Under the pieces are notes generated by a model. The model saw nothing but the letters and a program-made list of their open reading frames with translations. It was not told the origin of the DNA and searched no databases. From Candidatus Rifleibacteriota bacterium (lineage in GTDB: Bacteria > Riflebacteria > Ozemobacteria > Ozemobacterales > Ozemobacteraceae): DNA of 64,000 nt. The DNA is taken from positions 1-64,000 of the forward strand of contig JAKQQP010000210.1 of assembly GCA_029564115.1 (NCBI GenBank), read 5' to 3'. This document shows, one piece after another, positions 54,201-62,077 of this stretch; position 1 is the stretch's first letter; each line of letters starts with the position of its first letter. A program made the translations under genes and the position numbers.

Positions 54201-55889
54201 GCCCTTGAGAGCCTCGACCGGCTCGAAAGTCTGCCGGGCGGTGTCGAAACTTCGCGACAGCTTCGCGAAAGTCTCTACCAGAAGTATTTCAGATTCGTTT
54301 CCGATAACCTTGAAAAGTCGCCAGAAACAGCCGAGCAGGGTCTTAAAATCTGCATGCAGATCAGGCCTGATGCCGTCGGGCTGGCTGAGGTCGCCGCCAA
54401 GATCGAAGAAAAAGCCAGGGAAGAAGCTGACAAAAAGCTTGCCCAGGCCGAAAAAGAACGACTGCAGAAAATCGAAAAAATTAAAAATGACACCTTTGCG
54501 CTGGTCAAAAAAGCCCGACTGCCAGAAGACATCGACAGAATTCTCAACAGCATCGAGGCTCTCGCAACCGAGCACTCTGACCTGAACGGTGCGGCAAAAC
54601 TGCGGGAACACCTTCTGAACCGTTGCCGTGAAGATCTGAAAAAACTCGAAAAAAATTCGCCTGTGAATGCTCTGAATCTTATCGCTTCACTCAAAAAATC
54701 CCTGAGCGATTTTCCCGACTTTATCGCGGAACTTGCGGCCCAGGAAGGCCCTCTGAATATCAAAGCTTCTCAGGCTCAGAAAGAGGCAGAAGAAAAGGCC
54801 CGCATCGATGCTGAAAACCGTGCAAAAGCCCAGGTCGAAGCCGAAGAAAAAGCCAGACAGGAAGCTGAGCGCCAGGCCAGAGCTGCCGAAGAAGCAAGAA
54901 TAAAAGCTGAAGCTGAAGCTCGTGCCCGTATCGAAGCTGCTGAAAAAGCAAAAGCCGAAGAAGAAATGCGAGCAAAAAAAGAGGCTGAAGAAAAAGCCCG
55001 CGCTGAAGCTGAAGCCAGAGCTGCCAGAGAGCTGACCGTAGGCCCGACCGGCACCCACAAAACAATTTCTGCAGCACTGCAGGCTGCCAGAGATGGTGCC
55101 ACTATCACCATTCAACCCGGCACCTACAACGAGTCTCTGACAATTTCGTCGGCCGTAATTCTTCAGGGTGAATCCTCCGGAAAATGCACCATTACCAGCA
55201 ATCGCGGCCCGACCCTCATACTGTCGGGCAAATGCAGAGTCTCTGGTCTCACCATTATGAACAACTCAGCCGATTCGGCACCGTCAATACAGATTAAAAG
55301 CGGTTCACCCACCATAAGCAACTGCACTGCCGGCAATTCAACTCCGGCTAAGGCCCCAAATTACGTTGCCGTCATCGAAGTAGCCGGTGGCGAGCCTGTT
55401 ATCAGCAAAAACCAGATATTTGCCTCAAAGGGAATGGGCATAACAATTTTTGCCGGAAACCCTGCAATCAGCGCTAATACCATCAGCGGCTGCGAAATTT
55501 ATGGTTTGTGGTTCAGTGGCTCGACCAGAGGCAAAGTAAGTCAAAACACCATCAGACAGAGCGGCAAATCGGGTATTGGCATCAAAGCAGGAGCAGCACC
55601 CGAGATTGTTGGCAATGATATCAGCGGCAACGGCGAAAACGGCATGCTGATCTATGCAGCCGGCGCCGGCAAAATAGAAGGAAACCGCATCAGCGGCAAC
55701 AACCTGGCCGGAATCGAAGTCTGGGATGCTCAACCGAGCTCGATTCTCAACAATAGCATTGAAAACAACAAAAAAGACGCTATTTTCATACGCGGCAAAG
55801 CTGCCCGGGTTCGCCTGGGACAAAACAAATTCAGCGGCAATCGCGGCGAAGAAGTTAAAAATTCAGGCGGGCAGATAATTCCGTTCTGA
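51279..55889 (+). CDS. Tandem Ser/Thr protein kinase with external beta-helix domain
   Basis: A 1536-residue receptor-like protein with two complete Hanks-type kinase domains. Domain 1 has glycine loop LGAGGMGAVY, Lys41, catalytic Asp136 in HRDLKPEN and DFG at 154-156. Domain 2 has IGSGGMGKVF, Lys335, Asp430 in HRDLKPSN and DFG at 448-450. One membrane span (about 612-631) follows. Helical and TPR-like segments then run to about 1160, an Ala/Glu/Lys/Arg-rich coiled coil (about 1165-1250), and a right-handed parallel beta-helix (about 1252-1536) with repeated N..SGN..NGI turns. The kinases face the cytoplasm and the beta-helix the outside, so it probably senses a glycan or protein ligand. The following exported TPR gene is 24 bases away. 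Confidence 0.93.
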   Translation: MFKPDQIIGRHYKILSQLGAGGMGAVYRALDINLGREVAIKFLLADIARDEEIVKRFLNEGRVIATINHPAVITVYASDVDESSGTPFLVMEFVDGKNLASHKDHLINEPVALINHFIQLFSGIHACHQKGIVHRDLKPENVLINKDGQLKIVDFGIAKSATRQTKTGIAMGTPHYMSPEQCLGKQDITAKTDVYAAGIMLYEMLTGHLPFNLDGQADDPALAIALMHLNGTPDLSGFTLIKEGELFKHLIEKMLAKKPDGRPEIPEILEQLKLILNRLRNQQSENNSGNATTSGGRAIDTIGEIYQIQQEIGSGGMGKVFKALDTSLNRVVAIKLLHSDTSDNNSLVERFIKEGQTLATVGHRNVMGIYASSRDKNTGRPFLVMEYIEGKPLAQLKDAVQKDCRQSVPIMLQLAEGISACHERGIIHRDLKPSNIIITPEGIVKILDFGIAKTQTNLTKTGMTMGTPEYMSPEQCTGSRNISGKSDIYSLGIIFWELIFGTVPYKADNSQNAELSIALKHIEGTLPAQAAIPDVTLVPIIGLVRRMLDKDPNARPDTATIIDTLEAYLLEHAPQSAARFSTGRRSTSKSGASSLSGLVHEAEQVKNPLRRFLVPAIATALIGSGIAFWAYGPSGRRNLVQQRNAINELIKNNRLRDAQRELEELAKTPEGREISRTLRVALSKAMLDAVSEYERKQDFQRAINLCGQAISLDPGNPRGALTLARLQQEKEKYDRLQNKIESLNKQAIALLEMIEPASGTKELYEVMRELEAAGMATNSHEIASAWKSRFSNQGESLLETNPQKAIAYFNDLLKYFPEDEQNKTLVDRAASQAVLLEEQLAQATMLNTLKTALTSAVANFAPGQKPDLILQQTRKLEELGDAASAEVFRRDLAGKIAAEGENLIINDPQKAIELFNTVKTISSDVPGIDTKIQLAEESLKTIASAAELKKEREDLALQIDRTIKSLKPPAVVDSALESLDRLESLPGGVETSRQLRESLYQKYFRFVSDNLEKSPETAEQGLKICMQIRPDAVGLAEVAAKIEEKAREEADKKLAQAEKERLQKIEKIKNDTFALVKKARLPEDIDRILNSIEALATEHSDLNGAAKLREHLLNRCREDLKKLEKNSPVNALNLIASLKKSLSDFPDFIAELAAQEGPLNIKASQAQKEAEEKARIDAENRAKAQVEAEEKARQEAERQARAAEEARIKAEAEARARIEAAEKAKAEEEMRAKKEAEEKARAEAEARAARELTVGPTGTHKTISAALQAARDGATITIQPGTYNESLTISSAVILQGESSGKCTITSNRGPTLILSGKCRVSGLTIMNNSADSAPSIQIKSGSPTISNCTAGNSTPAKAPNYVAVIEVAGGEPVISKNQIFASKGMGITIFAGNPAISANTISGCEIYGLWFSGSTRGKVSQNTIRQSGKSGIGIKAGAAPEIVGNDISGNGENGMLIYAAGAGKIEGNRISGNNLAGIEVWDAQPSSILNNSIENNKKDAIFIRGKAARVRLGQNKFSGNRGEEVKNSGGQIIPF

Positions 55890-55912
55890 CATCATTTTTA
55901 AGAGGAGTTTTT

Positions 55913-57127
55913 ATGGGTAAATGCAAACTGGGTCTGGTTTTGTCACTGATAATGGCGCTTCTGACCATAGCAGGTTCGGCAGGTGCTGAAGTCTCTGAGC
56001 AGAAAATCACCCGCCTGTTCAGCTATGATCCACACCCTTCCACGGCTGAATTCACTGAGCCGGCACCATTCAAAGGCGAACTGCTGACGCACGAAGTCGT
56101 TTTTCACGAAACCTGGAAAACCATAAAAAATACCGATTGCCTGCAAAGTATTTATTTCAGCCTGAGAGTGACAAAAGGCGGCACTGTCGTCGAAGTTGCC
56201 GACTCAAAACCATTCAACATAAATGGTCTTAAAAAAGGCCAGCAGGCAGGCGAAGCAGTTCTTGGCACTACCCGTCTGACCGTCAGCGTCGATGATTTCG
56301 TCAAAACAGCCGCGGGAATAACAGATGTCACCCTCACCTTCACCCTTTCATACCCTGAAAGCAAAGTCGAAAAAGCTGAATTGAAAGAGGCGAATATTAA
56401 AACATCCACGGCCCTCGACTTTTGTCGTAAGCTTGCCGAACGCGCCAACAAATTGCCGGCCACCAGCGTTGCCGCCAGGCTCAGCATTTATCAGAAAGCT
56501 CTGGCTGCAGCTCCGTCCGCTGATTTTTCCCCGCAGGCCGCTGAGTTTCACCAGCAAATGAATGCCCTGATCAGCGAGCTTTCTTCCGGAAAACCCGTCG
56601 CGGTTACTGACAGTGTAGAAAGCCCGGCAACTCCGGCAGTCACCCCCAAAGTAGAACCGGCCAACCCTGAAGCGGCAAGACTGCTCAAGCAGGCACGAAC
56701 TCTTCTGTCACAGGGCAAAGGCCCCGAAGGACGCGAAGCCTTGAGAAAAGCTCTTGAGATCGCTCCCGATTATCGTGAGGCCCTGATTCTTCTCGGTGAC
56801 AATGCTTACGAAAATCGCAAATACAACCGTGCCAAAGAAGCTTTCGATAAAGTGATCAACCTCGATGAGCGCGACACCGATTCGCTGCTGAAATATTTCA
56901 AAGCGTGCTATTACAATGGCGAAGGCTCGCAGGCAATATTGCGTCTTGCCGAAATCAACAGAGCACACCCTGATGAACACAGAATAAAATTTGCCGTTGC
57001 CCAGGCTTATTTTCAGCTTGGCGATATGGTTAACGCCGAAGTGCTCTGCAATGAAATACTTGCCTCCAACCCCGGCAATTATGGTGCCCGTGATCTTCTC
57101 GAACGTGTCAAAAAATTGAATCGCTGA
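55913..57127 (+). CDS. Exported TPR-containing protein
   Basis: A 404-residue exported protein. A signal peptide (LVLSLIMALLTIAGSAGA) is followed by a beta-rich domain of about 140 residues (TTEFTEPAPFKGELLTHEV-like strands). A Pro/Ala linker leads to a TPR array in the last 150 residues (LKQARTLLSQGKGPEGREAL onward). Role unknown. It has a good ribosome-binding site (GAGGAG) and follows the tandem kinase, so it may be a periplasmic partner of that sensor. Confidence 0.82.
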   Translation: MGKCKLGLVLSLIMALLTIAGSAGAEVSEQKITRLFSYDPHPSTAEFTEPAPFKGELLTHEVVFHETWKTIKNTDCLQSIYFSLRVTKGGTVVEVADSKPFNINGLKKGQQAGEAVLGTTRLTVSVDDFVKTAAGITDVTLTFTLSYPESKVEKAELKEANIKTSTALDFCRKLAERANKLPATSVAARLSIYQKALAAAPSADFSPQAAEFHQQMNALISELSSGKPVAVTDSVESPATPAVTPKVEPANPEAARLLKQARTLLSQGKGPEGREALRKALEIAPDYREALILLGDNAYENRKYNRAKEAFDKVINLDERDTDSLLKYFKACYYNGEGSQAILRLAEINRAHPDEHRIKFAVAQAYFQLGDMVNAEVLCNEILASNPGNYGARDLLERVKKLNR

Positions 57128-57162
57128 TCTTTGCAAAATCCCCGCTATCGAGACCCACAAAC

Positions 57163-57190
57163 TTGCCAAATACGCGAAAAATGATATACT
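57163..57190 (+). promoter_or_regulatory. Putative promoter of the metal permease gene
   Basis: TTGCCA (57163-57168), 16 bases and TATACT (57185-57190). Predicted start near 57197, then GAGG before the ATG at 57220. Confidence 0.6.
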
Positions 57191-57219
57191 TTTAATGATA
57201 CTATTTACGAGGCAATTAA

Positions 57220-58491
57220 ATGGAAAAATTAATTGAGTTTCTCGAAGCCTGCTGGGTTGTTCTTGCTCAGATGTCCCCCTACCTTACCCTGGGTTTTCTT
57301 ATATCCGGGGTTCTTTCGGTAATGATCTCACCACGATGGGTAGAAAAACACCTGGGAAGCGGGCGCATCAGCTCGGTCATCAAAGCGACACTCTTTGGTG
57401 TACCCTTGCCTTTGTGCTCATGCGGTGTAATACCCGTCGCAGCGTCACTGCGCAGGCACGGAGCCAGCAAAGGTGCCACGACCGCTTTTCTTATTTCAAC
57501 GCCACAGACCGGTATCGACTCGATGCTGGCAACCTGGGGGCTTCTTGGGCCTTTCTTTGCCGTGTTTCGACCGCTGGCGGCTCTCATAACAGGTATAGTC
57601 GGCGGACTGGGCGTTTCTTTCACCGACAAAGACGATGTCACAGCAATTGCCGCCAACGCTGCAGACAGCGGCGATGCCCCCACCAGCTTTATCGAAAAGC
57701 TGACAGCCGCCATAAAGTATGCTTTTGTCACCCTGCCAGGTGAAATTGCCAAAGCTCTGGTGGTAGGCATCTTTATTGCAGGCCTTATTTCGACCTTTAT
57801 CGCCGGCGACTTTGTCAGTCAATATATCGGCAATTATTATGTAACAATGCTGCTTATGCTTGCCATCGGCATACCTGTTTATGTATGTTCAACATCTTCC
57901 ATACCCATTGCTCTGGCTTTTATGCGCATGGGAGTCAGCCCGGGCGCCGCTTTCGTATTTTTGATTTCAGGCCCGGCAACCAATGCCGCAGCTATCAGCG
58001 TTGTCTGGAAAATTCTCGGCAAAACCTCTGCCCTGATATATCTGCTTACGGTATTCTTTGGCTCCCTCGTCGGCGGTTTTGCCCTTGATTTTTTTGACCA
58101 GAAGTTTTCTGAGGCCGGTTTGAGCGCCATAGTGACCGCCTGCCACACCGAACTCAGTCTTCTCGAAACCGGCAGCGCTGTTTTCATGCTTGTAGTCCTG
58201 GCATTCAGTTATTACAAAAGCAGACAAAGCGAAACATGCTGCAGCAGCTGTGCAACCAGCCCAGAAACGACTTCGGAAACTCCTGTCGCCTCGTTTTCGG
58301 TCGATGGAATGAGCTGCAACAACTGCGCCGAAGCCGTTAAGCTGGCAATACTAGAAATTCATGGTGTAACCGCTGCCAAAGTGATTCTATCAGAAAAGAA
58401 GGCACTGGTCAGCGGGCACGGTGTAAACCATGAAACCGTTATAGAAACTATCAACAGCCTGGGTTATTCAGCAAAAAAATTCCTGCCTTGA
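57220..58491 (+). CDS. SO_0444-type Cu/Zn efflux permease with C-terminal HMA domain
   Basis: A 423-residue polytopic membrane protein of the DUF318/permease family, often annotated as copper/zinc efflux. The conserved CSC motif (Cys66, Cys68 in PLCSCGVIPVA), the STPQTGIDSM block and the second cysteine motif (YVCSTSSIPIALAFMRMG) lie in paired helical bundles. After the last span a cysteine-rich linker (ETCCSSCATSP) leads to a heavy-metal-associated domain with the CxxC pair Cys366 and Cys369 (GMSCNNCAEAV). The HMA domain probably hands copper or zinc to the pore. No metal-responsive regulator is adjacent. Confidence 0.88.
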   Translation: MEKLIEFLEACWVVLAQMSPYLTLGFLISGVLSVMISPRWVEKHLGSGRISSVIKATLFGVPLPLCSCGVIPVAASLRRHGASKGATTAFLISTPQTGIDSMLATWGLLGPFFAVFRPLAALITGIVGGLGVSFTDKDDVTAIAANAADSGDAPTSFIEKLTAAIKYAFVTLPGEIAKALVVGIFIAGLISTFIAGDFVSQYIGNYYVTMLLMLAIGIPVYVCSTSSIPIALAFMRMGVSPGAAFVFLISGPATNAAAISVVWKILGKTSALIYLLTVFFGSLVGGFALDFFDQKFSEAGLSAIVTACHTELSLLETGSAVFMLVVLAFSYYKSRQSETCCSSCATSPETTSETPVASFSVDGMSCNNCAEAVKLAILEIHGVTAAKVILSEKKALVSGHGVNHETVIETINSLGYSAKKFLP

Positions 58492-58499
58492 ACAACCAG

Positions 58500-58527
58500 A
58501 TATTTTGCAATATTTTAAGCAAAATAT
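58500..58527. other. AT-rich inverted repeat after the metal permease
   Basis: ATATTTTGC (58500-58508) pairs with GCAAAATAT (58519-58527) around a 10-base loop. There is no following T-run, so it is a poor terminator. It may be a weak hairpin or an operator before the SpoIID promoter. Confidence 0.35.
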
Positions 58528-58568
58528 AGAAAAATACGCCAATTGCCCCTGATATTATGCACAGGGTA

Positions 58569-58598
58569 TTGACTGCAGATCGTATTGTAGTTTAGAAT
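58569..58598 (+). promoter_or_regulatory. Leaderless promoter of the SpoIID/LytB gene
   Basis: TTGACT (58569-58574), 18 bases and TAGAAT (58593-58598). The predicted first base is 58605, the A of the start codon. No ribosome-binding site is present. This is the clearest leaderless case in the window. Confidence 0.6.
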
Positions 58599-58604
58599 CT
58601 GTGC

Positions 58605-59963
58605 ATGACTTCACATAAGCAGTATTTATTTCTCGTGCTTGGCGTCGTTGTTGCGTTACTTTGTTGCGTTACAGCCAGCGCAGCTTCCTACCTCGATGTC
58701 TCGAGAACTGTCAGAGTCGGGTTGACCAAACTTGGCAAACCTTCATCGTTTGTAATTGAACCAAGCACCGGGTTTATCGAAATATTCGACTCCGAAAAAC
58801 GCGAATCAGTTTATTCTGGCAAAGCTGCCAGAATAAGCATCAATCTGCTCAAAGACCGCAAAGTAAAGCTGGCAATCGATGAGCGAAAAACCTTTTATTT
58901 TGCCCAGAGCGAACTGCTGTTCTCTGCGGTCGGTCGTCTTCCCATCAACCTGAAAATAAGGGGCGGCAACGGCAAAAGCTTCGCTTATCGCGGCACAATC
59001 GCGATTGCCCCTGTACAGGGCGGCCTTGAAGTTGTCAACGTCATCGACATGGAAGAATACCTCAAATCTGTCGTACCCTGCGAAATATCTTCAAGGGCAC
59101 CAGATTCAGCCATGGAAGCCCAGACGATAGCCGCCAGAACCTATGCCGCCAGGCATATTAATCGCCACAACAAAAATGACCGCTATCAGATTTGCGATAC
59201 CGTCCATTGCCAGGTATACACCGGCATAGTCAAAGAAAATTCCCGTTCCTCTAAAGCCGTAAAAAAAACCGAGGGGCAGATTCTTGCATACGCTGGAGCT
59301 CCGGCAAACACGGTTTATCATGCCAACTGCGGTGGTTTCCTCATCAGTAGCAAAGCAGCCTGGGCCGGAAGCGAGATTCCATATCTGATCAGTCACTATG
59401 ACGGTGACGGCAAAAACGAGCCGTTCTGCTCATTCGGCAAAAACATCAAAAACAACAAACCCACCGGCAAACTGCCCAGACCGAACCCATCGCTGGTAAT
59501 CAGAAAACTGCCCTGGAACGCTAAAAAACTGGTCAGTAAAAATTTTGGTCATCGCGTCGGCATGTGCCAGGATGGCGCCATCGGCATGTCCGCAATCGGT
59601 TACAGCGCCAGACAAATACTGGCCTTCTATTACCCCGGCACCAAAATTGAAACTCTTCATTATGCAATCCCGAAAATCGACCTCAAACCAGAGCCTTTAC
59701 AGAAGCCTATCGTTATGGCAGCAGCCCCAATAGAATCAAGAAGCGGTGCCGAAAGGCTGTTGGCTCTAGAGGGTCCGATGAACCCGACTCAGATCAGTGC
59801 TCTTATCCGCGCCGGCTCACCTGCAACAAATCGAAGAAACAATATTATCGCCACTCTGAAAGAAATATCCAACGTCAAACAGGGCAACACAGCCGCAGGA
59901 ATCAGAAAAATGTTCTGGAACCCTGCTAACCCAGGCTTATCAAAAAATCGCAGCATTTTCTAG
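58605..59963 (+). CDS. SpoIID/LytB domain protein
   Basis: A 452-residue exported protein. A signal peptide (LVLGVVVALLCCVTASA) precedes the SpoIID fold, with the markers MEEYLKSVVPCEISS, EAQTIAARTYAARH, NTVYHANCGGFL and FGHRVGMCQDGAIGMSAIGYSARQIL. SpoIID enzymes are lytic transglycosylases that cut peptidoglycan denuded of stem peptides. In Firmicutes they serve spore engulfment, but many Gram-negative and candidate-phylum bacteria carry them for other cell-wall work. The C-terminal 90 residues are extra and of unknown function. recN begins 12 bases downstream. Confidence 0.9.
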   Translation: MTSHKQYLFLVLGVVVALLCCVTASAASYLDVSRTVRVGLTKLGKPSSFVIEPSTGFIEIFDSEKRESVYSGKAARISINLLKDRKVKLAIDERKTFYFAQSELLFSAVGRLPINLKIRGGNGKSFAYRGTIAIAPVQGGLEVVNVIDMEEYLKSVVPCEISSRAPDSAMEAQTIAARTYAARHINRHNKNDRYQICDTVHCQVYTGIVKENSRSSKAVKKTEGQILAYAGAPANTVYHANCGGFLISSKAAWAGSEIPYLISHYDGDGKNEPFCSFGKNIKNNKPTGKLPRPNPSLVIRKLPWNAKKLVSKNFGHRVGMCQDGAIGMSAIGYSARQILAFYYPGTKIETLHYAIPKIDLKPEPLQKPIVMAAAPIESRSGAERLLALEGPMNPTQISALIRAGSPATNRRNNIIATLKEISNVKQGNTAAGIRKMFWNPANPGLSKNRSIF

Positions 59964-59975
59964 AAAGTCCAAAAC

Positions 59976-61658
59976 ATGATCGTCGAAATTAACCTCGAAA
60001 ATTTCCTTTTCATGCGCAAAGCAGAGCTCTCTTTTTCCAGGGGGCTGAACGTGATTACCGGCGAAACTGGCGCTGGCAAGAGCGTTCTTCTCGAAGCAGT
60101 CAAACTTCTTCTTGGCAAAAAAGCCCGCACCGGCCTGGTGCTCTCGGGGCACAGCACTGCTAAAATTCAGGCTGAGTTCGACATTTCCGGCCAGGAAGAA
60201 CTCATCGGCCTTCTCGACGAGTCGGGCTTCAGCAACGAAGAAAACCCCGCCATGCTTTCTATTTCACGTACATTCAAAGACGAAGGAAATGGAAAAATAC
60301 TCGTTAATGGTATCCTGACCACATCAACTTTTTTAAAACAGATTGGCCCATTCCTCATGGAAATTCATGGGCAGAATGAGCACCAGACGCTTCTTCACCC
60401 TGAAACGCAGAAACATCTGCTCGACCGCACCGGCAACCAGCAGCACAAAAACAATCTTGTCGAATTGCGACAGCTGCACACAGAGCGACAACGATTAAGT
60501 GAAAAACTGCTTGAACTCGAGAATCGCAATCAGCAATCAGCAGAAAAAATAAACGAGCTGCAGGCAACAATCCAGGAACTCACCGCACTCAACCTCACTG
60601 ACCAGGATGAAGAAAATCTTCTCAAAGAAGACCTGAAGCGGCTCAGCCATTCTGAACAGATTATCAGCAGCCTGCAGGCCGCCGTCAGTCTGCTTTCAGG
60701 TGCCGATGAAACCATCGGTGCGACGATGCAAAGCTATCGAGCCAGCGAGCAACTCAGAAAAATTGCCAGCTATGACAGCAGGCTTGAAGAATGTTTTGAG
60801 CGCTCGAACAACCTGTATTACGAATTGAAAGCCCTTGAAACCGATCTCGAGGCTATGGCTGAAAGCACCGACCTCGACCCTGAAAGACTGCAAAAAGTTC
60901 AGGAACGTCTAGCCCTGATTTCAAAAACCTGTCGCAAATACCATACTGATTTTCCGGGGCTGTTCGAACTTAAAGATGCCGTCAACAAAGAGCTCGAAGA
61001 ACTGATGACCCCGGATCAGACGAGAGATCGCCTCAAAAAAGAATACGATCTGATCGATCGACAGTTCTCAGATCTGACAAAACGGGTGAGCAGTGAACGC
61101 CGGGTGCTCTCAGGAGCATTGAACAAGGCAGTATCAAAAGAAATGTCCTCGTTGGGGTTCAATTCTGCGCAATTCCGTGCCGAATTGATCGAGTCTGCCC
61201 CCGGGGCTGGCGGAGCCGAAAACATAGAATTCATCGTCTCGCTCAACCCCGGTTCGCCTGGTGGCCCGCTGCGCAAAATTGCGTCAGGCGGGGAATTGTC
61301 GAGGGTGGCGCTGGCAATAAAGAAGGTGCTGGCCAACTGCGACGCTCTGCCAACTCTGGTTTTCGACGAAATAGACGCCGGCATCGGCGGGAAAACCGCC
61401 GAAGCAGTTGCCGAAAGCCTGCACAGCCTGGGCAGAGAAAAACAGGTCATTCTGGTTACCCATCTGCACCAGATAGCTAAAGAAGGTCATCATCATTTCA
61501 CCGTCAGCAAGACAGTCAAAGACGACCAGACAGCCGTTGCCATCAGACGGGTGGATAAGGCTGAAAGAATAGAAGAAATAGCCAGAATGCTCGGTCAGAC
61601 TGACCAGCAGGGGCTTGAGTTTGCACGCAGCCTTCTCGAAAAGCGTTCTGCAGCCTGA
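59976..61658 (+). CDS. recN: DNA repair protein RecN
   Basis: A 560-residue SMC-like ATPase involved in double-strand break repair. The N-terminal Walker A is GETGAGKSVLLEAV near residues 28-41, and the Q-loop region reads MEIHGQNEHQTLLHP. The long coiled coil runs from about 150 to 370. The C-terminal lobe carries the signature KIASGGELSRVALAIKKVL and Walker B TLVFDEIDAGIGGKTAEAV, followed by VTHLHQIAKEGHHHF. All motifs are intact and the length is normal. Its translation start has a weak ribosome-binding site close to the SpoIID stop, so it may be co-transcribed. Confidence 0.96.
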   Translation: MIVEINLENFLFMRKAELSFSRGLNVITGETGAGKSVLLEAVKLLLGKKARTGLVLSGHSTAKIQAEFDISGQEELIGLLDESGFSNEENPAMLSISRTFKDEGNGKILVNGILTTSTFLKQIGPFLMEIHGQNEHQTLLHPETQKHLLDRTGNQQHKNNLVELRQLHTERQRLSEKLLELENRNQQSAEKINELQATIQELTALNLTDQDEENLLKEDLKRLSHSEQIISSLQAAVSLLSGADETIGATMQSYRASEQLRKIASYDSRLEECFERSNNLYYELKALETDLEAMAESTDLDPERLQKVQERLALISKTCRKYHTDFPGLFELKDAVNKELEELMTPDQTRDRLKKEYDLIDRQFSDLTKRVSSERRVLSGALNKAVSKEMSSLGFNSAQFRAELIESAPGAGGAENIEFIVSLNPGSPGGPLRKIASGGELSRVALAIKKVLANCDALPTLVFDEIDAGIGGKTAEAVAESLHSLGREKQVILVTHLHQIAKEGHHHFTVSKTVKDDQTAVAIRRVDKAERIEEIARMLGQTDQQGLEFARSLLEKRSAA

Positions 61659-61696
61659 TTCGCGTTTTTGCCAACCTGCCGGCAGCCAGCGAGGTG

Positions 61697-62077
61697 TCAG
61701 CGAAAAGTGCTGTATGGAGCTTTACTGATACTGAGATCTTCGCTGGCTGAACGAACGAAAAAACCGCCTTTTTCGTCTTTGCCATAAACCCAGTCGAATC
61801 TGCCAGTCATCGGGTCTGCATATGGGCGCCGCAAAAATCTGTTGCCTGAAGAGTCGCGCAACAGCTCATCGAGGCTTGAAGGCTGCCGTTCATGGCAGCG
61901 CATGAATTTACCGACAGCGCGCCTGAACTCACCGAGTCTGAAACGCAACTCGTCTTCTCTGCTTCGCTTCACTTCGAGATCGGCACGCGGAATAACGACG
62001 CTCAACCCGGTTGCCAGCAGAACGATTGCAACGGTGAGAACCAGCAACGACACGCCACGGCGCTCAAAAATCGCCAT
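61697..62077 (-). CDS. Pseudopilin-like exported protein lacking Glu5
   Basis: A 126-residue protein with a short leader MAIFERRG, a hydrophobic helix starting VSLLVLTVAIVLLATG, then a helical and C-terminal domain with PYADPMTGRFDWVYG, resembling the GspG pattern. The processing site RG|VSLLV has no Glu at +5. It overlaps the upstream GspG-like gene by 14 bases. It may be a minor pseudopilin capping the fibre, a role in which Glu5 is dispensable. Confidence 0.75.
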   Translation of the reverse strand: MAIFERRGVSLLVLTVAIVLLATGLSVVIPRADLEVKRSREDELRFRLGEFRRAVGKFMRCHERQPSSLDELLRDSSGNRFLRRPYADPMTGRFDWVYGKDEKGGFFVRSASEDLSISKAPYSTFR

